A DNA stretch of 64,000 nucleotides from the NCBI GenBank assembly GCA_020205615.1, contig CM035170.1, forward strand, positions 116,110,213 to 116,174,212, read 5' to 3'. The notes under the pieces are model-generated. The model saw nothing but the letters and a program-made list of their open reading frames with translations, searched no databases and was not told where the DNA came from. The translations under genes were made by a program, and so were the position numbers. This document shows positions 24,045 to 36,639 of the stretch, in pieces; the stretch's first letter is position 1; every line of letters begins with the position of its first letter. Source of the stretch: Panax quinquefolius (taxonomy: Eukaryota > Streptophyta > Magnoliopsida > Apiales > Araliaceae).

Positions 24045-26675
24045 TGTAAGACCCCGAAATTTTTTTAAATAAAAAGGAATTTCCTTTATTTATTATTTTG
24101 AAATAGTAAGGGTTGATTTGATTAATGTGGATAGTTAAGGGTTAAATACGCAAATATTTTAAAATAAGCAAGTGGTTATAAAATATTCATTGTTGTCGGG
24201 AATATTCGTTTGGTCGTGAAATATTAAATCATTTGTCGGGGAATATTAAATGCTGACGGTAGACCCATGTGTGGGCCCCATAAAGGAAAGCGATTGGATG
24301 AGGAAAGCGACAAAGTTTGGGTGGTTATAAATAGCAGGTAGTTATTCTGAATTAAGACTGTTGGAATACCCAAATTGGTTAAAATACTGATGTCTGGCGT
24401 GGTTGCACGATGGCACTGCGGTATTGCATCAATTATTGATCCTTACGTAAGAAGGCACTTCTTTCGATAATTGTTACTGATAATTTCTTATTGATTATTT
24501 TATTTTATTGATTCAATAATTCTTTGCGTTGGTATTCTATATTATTCATTGTTTCAATAATTGTCCTTGTGATATTTCCCATTATCGGATCGATAATTCA
24601 TATTATTTGAATAATATTATTAGATAACATTATTTGGCAATGTCTAGAAAGTTACTCTAAGGAGAGGTTTGGTCTACCTAATTGCGCCAAGAAGAGAGAG
24701 ATCCTTATTGGAAAGCCCCCTCTTTCTGAGAACATTTGGATTTGTCATAAATGTGATTACGTAATATTATTTGTGAATACTTAATTATTGATTCATATGA
24801 TAAGGAAATATTTATTTTATATGAATATAAATGATGGATTTATTTATGTGGTTATTAATGAAGGAATTAATCTTTGAGATGTTTTATTTGTATTTTGTCG
24901 GATTGGAGGTATTAAAAGATCAAATTGGTGTTATTACTGACTTTATTGTGTGAGTTATAATATTTAATCAAATAGTTGGATCGTTGTAATTTTTGGATAT
25001 GTTATACATATATAAGTTGAGTATATGTCCACAAATTTTGAACCGTTAAAATGATAGTATAATTTATTATGAATTTTAAGAGGTGGTGATTGAAATTAGG
25101 TTATAAATGATTTTGGTGAAAAATTCTAGAATTGGTGGGCCCCACTTTTGGTTGGTGAGAAATGTGCTCAATTGAATTTTCAAATGTGGTGGGTGGGAAT
25201 AAGTAGCGAGTAAAAGCCACGTGAGTTGCGAGTTAAAGTCCGCTTGACGTCTTAACATTTTTTCTATAAATAGAGAAGGCTAAGTTAGAATGAAAATCAC
25301 ACCGTAGAAACAAAGTTTTTCTCTCTATATTATTGAGCGTATTTTGTGAGTATTTAGATACTTTGAGAGTTCTTTGTTAAGACAAGTTTCATTCAAATCA
25401 CTCCGACCTTTCCTTTCCAAGATCGATTCTTTGAGGAAAGGGATATTATTTTTCAGAATGATATTATTTCTTGATATCATTATCTTTGAAAATATTGATC
25501 TGAAGTTTTTATCAAATTTGGAACTTTTTCATGTCGGGGTTACTTATTCATGAGTTCTTATTCACGAGTTACTATTCATGAGTTACTTATTCACGAGCTA
25601 CTTATTCACGAAAGTCTTATTCATGAAGCGTGAAAATGTTTTTTTTTGTGGAATTCTATCTTTTGGTGTCGAGATTCTTATTCACGATACTCAAGACTAT
25701 TCATCGAAAAATAAAATTTCTTCTTTTCGTCAAAATATCTATTCGGATACTTAAATTTTTGATTGTATCCATGTTTTGATCATTCTTGAATTTTACACCA
25801 CTATGATTATTTTTGAGGTATTGTTGGACATGGATAAAACAAAGTCTGAATCCTTAATCCTTAATCCTTGTCATTTTGTTTCATTGGATTAGATTCTTTA
25901 AAAATATTTTTCATCATCCTCGGTCTTAAATGATGATATTATTGAATATCTTTGGCTGTAGTGCAAAGATGAATGATTTCTGAAGAATATCTTTGGCAGT
26001 AGTCTGCAAAGATGAGCAGTGTTTAAATGAACATGACCGATGATGAATATCTTTGGCCTTTTTAGCTGAAGATGAGCAGTGTTGAGATGAGCATGACCGA
26101 TTGATGAATATCTTTTGCCAGTAGTGCAAAGATGAATATTTGATTTAAGATGAATATTGATTGATGTTACGAGGGATAAAATATTGATGATGGTATTAAA
26201 TTCATAGATTATAGTAGATTTCATTCTCTACGTAACTCTTACATGAATTATTATTTCCACGCGAATATTGATCCGAAACTCATTGTCTATTCAGATTCTA
26301 TCGATTTTTTCCCTGTTTGAGTAACGATAATTTGTTGTATATTATCTTAGTCATAGTATTCTTCTCTTGGTAGTTGAGCTCACCCTTTTCCTTTTGTTCC
26401 ATTCTTTCCGGAGGCGAGAATATAGCAAGACTGAGTCGGGGTATGGAATGAAGGGTTTTAGAAAAGGATTGTTTAGTAGTCCTCACCATTTTTGTAAAAT
26501 AATGTATCAATAAATGTGATGAGGATTTATTTGAGTATAGATATTATGCAGAAGATAATATTTGTATTTAAACTCACGCTTTTCTTGTTGTGATAATAAA
26601 GTTGTAGTTGTTTACGTCGTGTATTTGGCGATTTCGAGAATGGGTGATGTATACCTATTTTTAAGGCGTCGCACA
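24045..26675 (+). mobile_element. Solo LTR, second subfamily of the TGTAAGACCCC family
   Basis: About 2.63 kb, starting TGTAAGACCCCGAAATTTTT and ending TATACCTATTTTTAAGGCGT plus CGCACA. The TATA box is at 25265. The middle repeats differ from the other subfamily: short units with TATTCACGAG (25540-25640) and ATGAATATCTTTGGC units (25940-26130). Flanks: GACAA at 24040-24044 and GACAA at 26677-26681 with one extra T, a near-perfect 5-bp target duplication. No internal region is present, so it is a product of LTR-LTR recombination. Confidence 0.75.
25265..25272 (+). promoter_or_regulatory. LTR TATA box
   Basis: TATAAATA in TTTCTATAAATAGAGAAGGC, equivalent in position to the TATA boxes of the other LTR copies. 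Confidence 0.6.
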
Positions 26676-26891
26676 TGACAATATTTTTATTTTAAAATAC
26701 ACTATTACTATATTACCCTAATATAATAAATGACATAATTTATTTTGAAAGATTATTTGTAATATAAAATATTTATCTTTCTCGTCTTTTCTCATCTCCT
26801 CCCACTTTTGGGACGAATGTTTTGAGTCAAAAATGAAATTACTTTACTTTTAAATCTCTTTTATTCCTCTCTAAAAAACTCACAAACGCCA

Positions 26892-26942
<51 letters not shown>

Positions 26943-27347
26943 TTATTTTCTCAGGTGAAGCTGGAAGGAAGCGAATTAATGACAAATTATAATGACGGCT
27001 TTTTTAAAGTCACTTTAATGTAAAAAAATCGAACTTACATCTATAACGACAGAAAAATCATCGATATAGTCGGTTCGTTCTTAATTCACTCATTCCATTT
27101 CATTTGGAGAAGCGAATTTATATATATATAGGGTAAAATACAATCGACCCTTTGAACTTTAGGTATTTTTTGATATTTCTTCTCTTTGTTATATAAATTG
27201 AATCCTTTTTGTTCAAAAATTTGGATATTGAGCCTTCAGTGCCGTATAATGCGTTGACCGCCTACGTCAAGCACCCCCCTAACGTGTACTTTTTCAAAAT
27301 TAATTCAGTAAAAACATGATCTTTAGGAAATGAACCAAAGACTATAG

Positions 27348-29770
27348 TGTAAAACCCCAACTTTTGAATAAAGATGAATTTTCTATAAATATTAATTTTG
27401 AATATTATGGAGTGAAATTGATATAATAGTTGTGGGTAATATTTATAAATTTTCTGAAAGATCTGTAAGTTGTTATATAATATTCGATTAATTTAGGGGA
27501 ATATTCGTTTTAATGGGAATATTAAGACAACTGGACAATCATTAATTGACCTACATAACTGAATTATTATCGAGTTGAAAGCGATAAAAATACTTTTATG
27601 AAAATAACGGCGGAAGTTTTACTGTTAAGCTGTTAAAACACGGTGTTAAAAGAAATCTGATGTCTGGCGTGGTCAGATAGTAGCGCACTATTGATTGATT
27701 ATTGATCTTTACGTGATAAGTCACTCGGTTTTGTTGGTATTATTAATGTAATAATCTGTAATTTTTTATATAAAGCAGAATATTTTTATAAAGTTATTCT
27801 ATAAATAGAATATATTATATTCTATTATGCGTATACACAGATAAATATACTGCGTAGTATTTTACATAGTAATTTTTTTATATATAAAAGTAATAATCTT
27901 TTATAAAGTTTATACATTTTATTGTATAATAATTAGAATATATTATATTTTATTACGATAGTGTTTCAGATAAGACTGCGTAGTGTTTTGCAGTAGTAAA
28001 ATCTTTTATAAAGTTATTCGTTTTATTAGATTATAAATAGAATATATTATATTTTATTTAAAGATTTTGCTTTAAATATGAATAGTCAGATTAAAAGTAA
28101 ATCAATCCGGATCGTTTATGGATTAATTCTTATGATTCTATTTTCCTATAAATGAAGGCTCGTTCTTCATTATTTTCTTACGAATTATTTGAACTCTAGA
28201 GAAAGCTATAGTAGAGACTATAGAGATAGAAGAAAGATACGCTACTTTACTTCTTTTATATTCGATTTCTTTTACGGTGAGGGTGTTATTCTTTCTTATG
28301 AAGAGAAGCATTGTTATTTCATTTCTTATTATTACGTTTGGAATAACCAAGATATCTGTCATTTCCTCCTATCTTGGTAGCATTCTTTCTATTATTACAT
28401 TGGAACATCGTCTCATGTGTTTTTACAATGGGGATTCTGGTTAAAATCTTTATTATTATTCCGTTGGAACATCGCATACGTGTGTTTCTATGGGACCTGA
28501 ATTAAATCTTATTATTATTCTGTTGGAACATCCATGCATGTGTTTCTGGGACTTGGTTAAAATCTTTATTATTCTGTTAAAACATCGCATCGGTGCAAAT
28601 TTTTCGACGCGATTCAGATTATTATTATTACATTGGAATAACCCATCATCTGCAATCAAGTATCGATGGTGATTTCTTTTGTTATTCATTCTTCCATTAT
28701 CTTATCGGTTGGTTAAAGTTTTTGATTTATATTCCAATGAAATTAGTAGAATATCGGCGATATTCAAGGCTTCATCCAAAGATCTTTTTAAATGGAAATA
28801 TTCTTTACGATCATTCTTGAATTTTCTTTACAAAATAGTATCGTGTTAATAATTTGGGACGTTAATAATTCCTCGAAAAAATAATTTTAAACTTGTTTTA
28901 TTGAATTCTTATATCATCATCATCATCATCGCCGTGTTTTATATTTTGTTGAAAGTAAATACGTGGCAGAAGTCGTAGATGATTTTAATTTGGTATGATT
29001 ATAATGAGAGGATTATTGATTGTAATCGTGACCTTTAATATTACAAATGATGTGGTAAAAGTTACCGTTACCAGAAATGCGTTGATGGGACAGTTGTTGG
29101 CGTATGATCATGTAATTAATGAATACACAAATATTATTGGTAGTGAGTAAGCATGGATAATTGTGGTGCGTGATCTTAAAGAATATCCTACCGTTGTAGT
29201 GCGAGCGGTGATTCGATGATGTGAATTATTTATTAAGTGAGTCCGTGATAATGATGATGAAAAACCTTTTAATCATAAAAGATAGTAGATTTTATTTTCT
29301 ACTTGGCTTCTTTTAATGGATTCTTGTTTACTGCTAGATTAAACTCGATGTACATTATATTTTATCGGTTTAACGTTGTTTGAGATCAATGATAATTTAT
29401 TCTGCATTATCTTGGTCATAATATTCTTACTGCGAAATTTAGTTGAAATTTCATCCTTTCTTTCAATCATTCTCTTCGGCGAAACGGAAACACATGATGA
29501 CTAGTCGGAAAGCGGAATTGGTGATCCAGGAGGATAGTATTAGTAGTCTCACTATTCAGTGAAATAGTGTGTTAATAATTATAATGAGAATTCGCTTTTG
29601 AGTCAGTATAATCTACAGTAGATAATAATTGTATTCAAACTCATTATTATGTTTTATTATCAGTATTATGCTACGTACAGTTGTATTAGTAAGTTGTATT
29701 TGAATTTTGTCTACGATCCCATCGGCGGCCCGATATGGGTGATGATATCTAATTTTGAAGAGGCGTCACA
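27348..29770 (+). mobile_element. Solo LTR of the TGTAAAACCCC subfamily
   Basis: About 2.4 kb, TGTAAAACCCCAACTTTTGA to AATTTTGAAGAGGCGTCACA. The flanks TATAG (27343-27347) and TATAA (29771-29775) match at four of five positions. It contains the TATA-like TATAAATG at 28147, the CATGCATG repeats (28390-28640) and the GATGTGGTAAAA block. An AT-rich segment with ATAAAGTTATTCTATAAATAGAATATATTATATT-type repeats (27770-28060, split here by description) replaces part of the usual middle. No internal coding region is attached. Confidence 0.7.
28147..28154 (+). promoter_or_regulatory. LTR TATA-like box
   Basis: TATAAATG in TTTTCCTATAAATGAAGGCT, aligned with TATAAATA of the sister LTRs and followed by the conserved TTTCTTACGAATT block. 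Confidence 0.5.
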
Positions 29771-31168
29771 TATAATTGAAATTTTAAGCATAAGACCACC
29801 CAAGCACAACTATCTTAATTGTTAGATTGTCCAAAGAAGTAACTTTTGTACTAAATCAATTTATTATAATAATAATTGTTAGATTGTCCAAAGAATTAAA
29901 ACTTGTACTAAATCAATTTATTATAATAATAATATTAATAATAACCATAATAATAATAATATTAATAATAACAATAATAATAAATAAATAATAACCATAA
30001 TATTAAATAATAATAATAAATAATACATAATAATAATTTTATTTATTTATTATTATTTTCCTAAGTGTATAAGAAAAAATGATACTTAAAAAATTACAAA
30101 GTCACAATTAGAAAAACTAATAAAATTATTTACATAAATTAAAAAATTACACTTAGGTGAGCCACTTTAATAATTGAAAAATCATTTATAATTTGCAAAT
30201 AAATAATAACTAATGTTTGAAAATAAAAATTATTTTTAGAAAAATTAAAATTAAAATTTTAAAAATAATTAATATTTTTACAAAATAAGTAAATTTCATC
30301 TAAAGCATATATTTATAATAAATAAATACATAACATCAATTGAAATTAGGTTACTATTGTTGAACTATTATTATTATTATAATTATTAATACTCATTTTG
30401 AATTTGGGTTACTGCAAAATAATTAAATCAAAATCTAGAAGGCAATAAAAAAAAAAGGAGATCAGAGTTTGGTTTTAAGGGTTATCGGTCACAAATCAAA
30501 ATCACTGACCAAGTTAATTACTCATCATATCTCTCAAATCAGATCTGAAACTTGAAGAAGTGAGGAGAGGATGGGGAGTGGGCGGCGGCGTTGATGTTTG
30601 ACAACCGTGATCCCGAGGATGGCGGTGGGAGAAGGGAGGGAGGAATCGGATATGACGGTATCGACAACCGTTTTGAAGTTACTGCAGCTCAACGAGACCA
30701 TCTGTTTTTTCTGTACGATCGAGGAGGGGGTGTTCGATCGAGGAGGATCTTGTTTTTTCTGTTCTTTCAGCTTTATATATTTATTACTCGGTGTATGTAT
30801 CATCTCCTCCATTCAATCCCATATTTATCACCGCCACCCTCCTAAGATATCAACCCTCTCACCACTTACAATCAAACCAGGTGGGTTGGGATGGTAATCT
30901 TTTTAACAATATTTGTTGAGGAATAATTCTCTATATTAGACTCATGTTTCATTTTCTCTTGGTTAAAATTCTTGGTTTGTGCCCGTGTTTTGATGTGATT
31001 TTGGAATTATTAGGATGATATTCTTGTTAAACGTGCAGACTTTTTGATATAATTGCTGAGTTCGGCATTTTGGGGAGGAAGGGATGGAAGAATTACAGTA
31101 TTTTAATTTTTTTTTTGGGGAAATGTAATCTTTTGATATAAATATTAATCTTTGCAAATTATTAATGG
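29771..31168. other. AT-rich spacer between LTR copies
   Basis: A tandem duplication of about 59 bp lies at 29819-29935 (TTGTTAGATTGTCCAAAGAA units), followed by long ATA/ATT-rich microsatellite-like sequence (29900-30050). A GC-richer island at 30540-30730 contains GGCGGCGGCG and two GATCGAGGAGG units. The overlapping open frames there (both strands) match no family I know and lack codon structure, so I annotate no gene. Confidence 0.5.
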
Positions 31169-31260
31169 TTAGGCGTGTTGCTCAAGCGGTAGTATTATTG
31201 AATTTTTTATTGTGAGGTTATGAGTTCGAATCATTGGTTAGATATTTTTTAGAAAAATTT
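31169..31260 (+). mobile_element. tRNA-derived SINE fragment
   Basis: A Pol III A-box-like GCTCAAGCGGT (31180-31190) and B-box-like GGTTATGAGTTCGAATC (31216-31232) occur at the spacing expected for a tRNA-type promoter. The stems of a tRNA do not form, so it is a SINE head and not a tRNA gene. An A/T-rich tail follows, with no clear 3' end or target duplication. Confidence 0.55.
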
Positions 31261-32355
31261 CAAAAGAAGGCACAATATAAAATTGGTTAGACTTTTTTTA
31301 TCATTTGAAATTTAATAAATAATCCACATCATCCTCGCACTACTGGTAGGGATATTCATTGCGGTCACGACCATAAATTTCATACGACTACTGGTAGAGG
31401 ATATTTAACAGATTCGTGATGGTCACGATCACGCCAACAATTTGTCCATCAATGATACTTCTGGTCGATGAAGACTTTTACACATTATTTGTAACATTAC
31501 GGTCGTGATTAATCAGAATAATCTCTCATTATAATCATACCAAATTCATCCATGCTTTCTGCGCCATAGATTACTTTCGAAAAAAATATAAACGTGAGGA
31601 TGATGATGATGATGTAAGAATTCAATAAAAACAAGTTCAAAATTAAGTTATTCGAGGAACTAATAACGTCCAAAATTATCAACGTACGACATCGCTTTTA
31701 GAAGTAAAATTCAAGATTCGGAAGAATATTTTCATGAAAAATCTTTGGATGAAGCATTAAATATCGAGGATATTCCACTAATTTCATGGAGTATAGAAGT
31801 CAAAATTTTAACCAATTAAGAATAATAAGGAATGGAATAACAATGAAATCATCAAGTAAATGCAGATCTTGGCGTATACGCAGGTTATTCCAACAGAATA
31901 ATAATAATGGAGCAGAAGTCGTTGAAAATCAATAATCGCGCTGACGGGATGTTAAAATAGAATAATAAAGAATGAAATAATAAAAAAGCGGGCAGCGTCG
32001 GCGTAAAAGCAGATGAGACGAGGATGTTAAGCGGAATAATAAAACGAGAATAATAAAATTAACCAAGAATCCCAGTATAGCCATGAGCGAGGATGTTAAG
32101 CGGAATAATAAAAGCAGAATAATAGAAGAATGTCACCACGTATAGAATTATTAAGCAGATATCTGAGTTATTCCAATGAATAATAAAAGAAATAGAATAA
32201 TGAAGTTAACTTTCTTAAATCTGAAAAGAATAATATCACTTCAGTAAAGTAAAAGCTGAATATAAGAGTAGAGAAGAATGAATACTTTTACATAGTTTTC
32301 TATAATTTCTCTGTAGTTTGATGAATTCGTAAGAAATAATGAAGGAATGAAAGCT

Positions 32356-32363
32356 TATTTATA
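32356..32363 (-). promoter_or_regulatory. LTR TATA box, minus strand
   Basis: TATTTATA on plus (TATAAATA on minus) next to the conserved R-like block; paired with the box at 36377-36384 in the partner LTR. Confidence 0.55.
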
Positions 32364-32584
32364 GAAGAATGGAAGGACATTTATGTAAGGAAATATCATG
32401 CATTTAATAATTCACGGATAAAATTCTTATAACCTAAGGATGCAAAAGTCAATCCTTCATCCAATCAGATCAAAGCAATCAAATGTTATATATATATATA
32501 TAATATACAACACAAGTTATAATGCAATAAAGCAACAAAGAAAACCACTACCACCTTTTCCACCATCCTCCACTAGCATCACTA

Positions 32585-32585
<1 letters not shown>

Positions 32586-32626
<41 letters not shown>
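32586..32626. repeat. (CA)n microsatellite in the LTR
   Basis: A run of about 20 CA units. The partner LTR has a shorter run at about 36606-36636. Length difference within a nearly identical pair shows slippage since insertion. Confidence 0.9.
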
Positions 32627-32629
<3 letters not shown>

Positions 32630-33859
32630 TCACTATCATATCATCACTCTTCCACTCACATTATATTATATACACATACCATACTTATAAATATATTTTA
32701 CCTCTCCTTTACGTAACTTCCTTTCACCCCTATTTCAAAAATTAATTTTTCAACACATATGGGCCCCACATGTGGGCCCCACCTTTAAATAATTTCTACC
32801 GCTTATTTTGAAAGATGGATAAATGGAGGTCCATAAAATAAGTAAAAACCGAAGTAACCTCACATAAAGATGATAATCAATACCTGGTGTACTTCTACTA
32901 ATGCCAGATGCGCGTATTCTTATCTTTCTACTTAGAGTAGTTCAACAAAGATTAATGGTAAAACTTTCCAATAAAGATTTCTCCTTCCTGGCTTGATTAG
33001 GTGACCAAACCTCTCCTTAGACGTAACTTTCAGACATCGCTAATAATGTTATCTAATAATATTATTAGGATAATATGAATTATCGCTCGATAATGAAAAA
33101 TACCGTAGAATGTGATTATTGAAACAACAAAGAATATAAAATATCAACGCAAAGAATTATTAAATCAATAAAATAAAATATTGAACGGTAATTATCAGTA
33201 ACCATTATTGAAGAGTAGCTTGCTTTTACGTAAGAATCGATAATTGGTGCAATCTTGGTATCTTCTTGTGTGTTAACCACCGAGTATTTTTTAAAGATAA
33301 TAGAATAACTACAATTCTGCTAGTTATTTTTAAACAACTTATATTTGTCGTTTTCTTCATCCAATCGCTTTTTAGTTATGGGGCCCATACATGGTTCATT
33401 GTCAGTAATCGTGCGAATATTCAAAACAAATCTGAATATTCCACGACCATACGAATATTAAACAACAATGAATATTTTATAACCACTTGCTTATTTTGAA
33501 ATATTTCACGTATTTTACCCATAACTATCCACATTAATCAAATCAATCCTTACTATTTCAAAATAATAAATAGAGAAAATTAAATTTCATTAATAATGAG
33601 TTAGGGTCTTATACGTGGGTCTTTTTAACTCGAAGTTGATAGAGCCATTCGATATGGGGCTTTGGAAATGGGTTTTGTCTAGGGTTCAAGGTCGATACAA
33701 AATTTAATTTCACGCTACGGGGTAGGTAGGGAAGTTCTTGAGGGAATACGTCGGAAATTCATTAACAATAGAAATATTATTCAAAAGCGGCGACGATTTT
33801 GTTTAGATCTGTGACATGAGCTAAGAAAGCTTGACATCCGGTTTTTCAATAAACGAATA

Positions 33860-35520
33860 GCTTTATGGCTTGAGATAGATGATGATTGATTTTAATGGTT
33901 TGGTTGCTTGAATTAGCATAATAGGTCGATTAGGAATATGAAAGCTAACAACGCATTTAAAACAATCAATTTTTACATGATGAGTAGTTAACCAATCAAT
34001 CCTTAGAATTACATCAAATACAAGTATTTTAATGCAATAAGATCGACGGTAATGTGATGATGGTACCGATTTGAACCAAACAAGACTTATAAGCGATGGA
34101 TGTAATGAAGGTTTCTCCCAATGGAGTTTCCACAGATAAGTCAAAATCTAATTTCTCCGAGTCAAATTTAATCGCGTTGGCGCAAGTATGAGAAATGAAA
34201 GAGTGGGTAGAACCCAGTATCAAATAAAGTATAAACTTCGCTACTGCTTTATTATAAGCTTACATGATGACCTCATTCGGGTTCCTTGCTTTTTCGGAGA
34301 GTCACAACAAACGCTTTATCCCTCAGACTCAGGCTTTGACTTTTTACGGGACGACCTTTGGTGCCTCCATCCTAATTGAATTTGTCTTTGGTGAACAACA
34401 AAATCGCTAAGTGACCTTCTTCCACAATTATAACATGCTTTGGGCGGCATCACATAATTTGGTGATGTATTCCTCCCTCCGCATTTGAAGCATATGATAG
34501 GTGGTCTTTCCTTCCTTAACAACGGGTCTTTGGTCTTGACGTCTTTCCATCATTGTTGAATCTCCTCTTCTTAAAATGTCCATTCTTATTGTTTTGGTAC
34601 GATTACCACCAAAGTGGTTACCATTTCGGCTCGTTGATTCCTCCACGCTTGTTGTCAACGCTTCGATGATCGCTTTCTCACTAGTATTATCATTTTCCTT
34701 GCTTGCTCTCTTTTGGTTGCGTTGACTCGTTATCGCTACTTCCACCAACCTGAGCCCTATTTTACAACATCCCGAATACAAACACGGTTTATGAAATAAG
34801 ATATGACGTATCTCCCGACCAAACCTCTTAAAAACATTTGCGCCATTCTCTCTTCATTATCAACCAAGTGGGGACGAACGGGATAACTCAAATTTTGCCT
34901 CGTATTGCGACACTGGTCGTATTGTTTTGCTCCAATTTGATAAACTCCACCTCCTTCGTGTGACGAATACTTTCGGGAAAGTATTTGTCGTTGAAACAAC
35001 TCTTGGAACTTCTCCCAAGACATCTTGATCTGGCGGAGTTGAGTACATTTACCGATTCCACCAATGTCTGCATCTCGCCATGAACATAAAGGAGGCAAAG
35101 GAACCTTTTGCTCCTCGGAGCATCCCAAGACATCAAATATCTTGGTGATCTGTTTTATCCATGCTTCCGCTTATAAGTGGTTTGGCTCTCCCTTAAACTC
35201 CGGTGGTCCCAGCTCCTTGAATGCTTAATGGTGATCACTTAGAAAGTTTCAAGTGTTTCCATTTACATTTTGGATAGGAGCCGCTCTCGCTTTCTTTGTT
35301 GCATGAATTGCATAAAGCCTCCGAACAATCCATCATTCATCATTTGGTCGGTGTTGTTGTTTGCGTGAGGATTATCGCCTTCTTGATGCACATTATCACG
35401 ATTATTGATATGTGGAGACTCAGCGGTCTCTTGTGCTCCATTCTATTCTCAACATTTTTGGATGTCATTTTCAGAGATCTTGCCACAAAACAAAGGTTAA
35501 TTGACATGTAACATAATATC
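33860..35520 (-). pseudogene. Gag-protease remnant of a TGTAAAACCCC-family element
   Basis: On the minus strand, broken frames give gag text (GCSEEQKVPL near 35115, MSWEKFQELF near 35020, VDNEERMAQMFLRGL near 34840). A zinc-knuckle region follows with CFKCGG and CYNCGR (34400-34490). Then comes a retropepsin-like protease with LGSTHSFISHTCANAIKFD (about 34160-34220; the usual DTG/DSG is replaced, reading LGST) and FDVILRIDWLTTHHVKIDCF (about 33955-34015). The order gag, knuckle, protease is normal for gypsy. Sequence homologous to pol beyond protease is missing. The gag part is homologous to 19594-20560. Multiple frameshifts make it inactive. Confidence 0.8.
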
Positions 35521-35640
35521 TCTAAACTCGACCAACCAATTTAAATATAAAATAAATTTAAGTAGTCATACTAGCAAAGAATTCCCGTCTCTCCCTCCTA
35601 GTTACTAGTCTCACATCTTAGCCGGAGATCATATCCCTAA

Positions 35641-35654
35641 GCTTTGATACCAAC
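35641..35654 (-). other. Primer-binding site of the minus-strand element
   Basis: On the minus strand GTTGGTATCAAAGC directly follows the LTR end GGGGGCGTCACG. It agrees with the initiator-Met tRNA site TGGTATCAGAGC at 11 of 12 positions. Confidence 0.75.
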
Positions 35655-36607
35655 CGTGACGCCCCCAAAATTAGGTATACATCACCCATCTTGGGTCGTC
35701 GGATCGTGATACAAAATTCAAATACAACTTACTAATACAATTATAGGTATGCAATACGAAATAAAACATAAGCGTGAGTTTGAATACAATTATTGTCTAC
35801 TAGAGATTATACAAACTCAAAAGGAGTCCTCATTACAATTATTAACACACTATTTCACGAGAATAGTGAGGACTACTAACGCTTATCCTTCCGGACCGTC
35901 ACTCCAGTTCCCGACTAGTCCTCGCTATGTTCTCATTTCTGAAGAGAACGGTGAAAATCACAACCGAGGATGTTCCAATAGAATAATAAAGAATGAAATA
36001 ATAAAGAGGCGGAACCGGTCCGGCGTAAAAGCCTGATGGATGTTCCAACGGAATAATAAAAACAGAATAATAAAAAGCGGAACCCGGTCCCACAGTATAG
36101 ATGCAGACGAGGATGTTCCAACGGAATAATAAAGACAGAATAATAGAAGAATGTCACCACGTATAGGGTATTCCGCGTATACAGGTTATTCCAACAGAAT
36201 AATAAAGAAATAGAATAACAGAAGTTCTTTTCTTAAATACAAAAGAATAATATCCCTTACCATAAAAGAAACTGAATATAAGAGTAGGGAAGTAACAGAA
36301 TACTTTTCTATAGTTTTCTATAATTTCTCTCTAGAGTTTCAATGAATTCGTAAGAAATAATGAAGGAATGAGCTTCTATTTATAGAAGAATGGAAGGACA
36401 CTATGTAAGGAAATATCACAGACGCAATAATTCACGGATAAAATTCTTATAACCTAAGGATGCAAAAGTCAATCCTTCATCCAATCAGATCAAAGCAATC
36501 AAATGTTATATATATATATATATAATATACAACACAAGTTATAATGCAATAAAGCAACAAAGAAAACCACTACCACCTTTTCCACCATCCTCCACTAGCA
36601 TCACTAT

Positions 36608-36639
<32 letters not shown>

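Larger units (their letters stand above)
23860..26892. mobile_element. Small terminal-inverted-repeat element split by an LTR insertion
   Basis: The left part 23860-24044 begins CTACGTTTGTGAGTTTAGA. The right part 26682-26892 ends TCTAAAAAACTCACAAACGC, the inverted complement of the left end. The start motif TTTGTGAGTTTAGAGG recurs at about 23957 and 24011, giving subterminal repeats. Without the insertion it would be roughly 400 bp, which fits a non-autonomous DNA transposon. A (TA)n tract (26894-26939) adjoins the right end. Confidence 0.6.
31310..33613 (-). mobile_element. Distal LTR of the minus-strand element, chimeric and truncated
   Basis: On the minus strand it starts at 33613 with TATAAGACCC (mutated TGTAAGACCC). 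The first ~0.7 kb (33613 down to about 32900) resembles the subfamily at 24045. From about 32860 to 32340 it is nearly identical to 36855-36357 of the other LTR of this element, including the GGGCCCCACATG segment and the (CA)n tract. It then continues through the TATA box (32356-32363) and repeats, and breaks off at 31310 within the GTAGTGCGAGG block, so the last ~540 bp are missing. Confidence 0.65.

Noticed and set aside
30591..30897. Overlapping ORFs in a GC-richer island as a gene
   Set aside because: Three frames on two strands are equally open because of GGAGG/GATCGAGGAGG repeats; no domain seen.
31169..31260. Functional tRNA gene
   Set aside because: Boxes A and B are present but the acceptor and anticodon stems do not pair.
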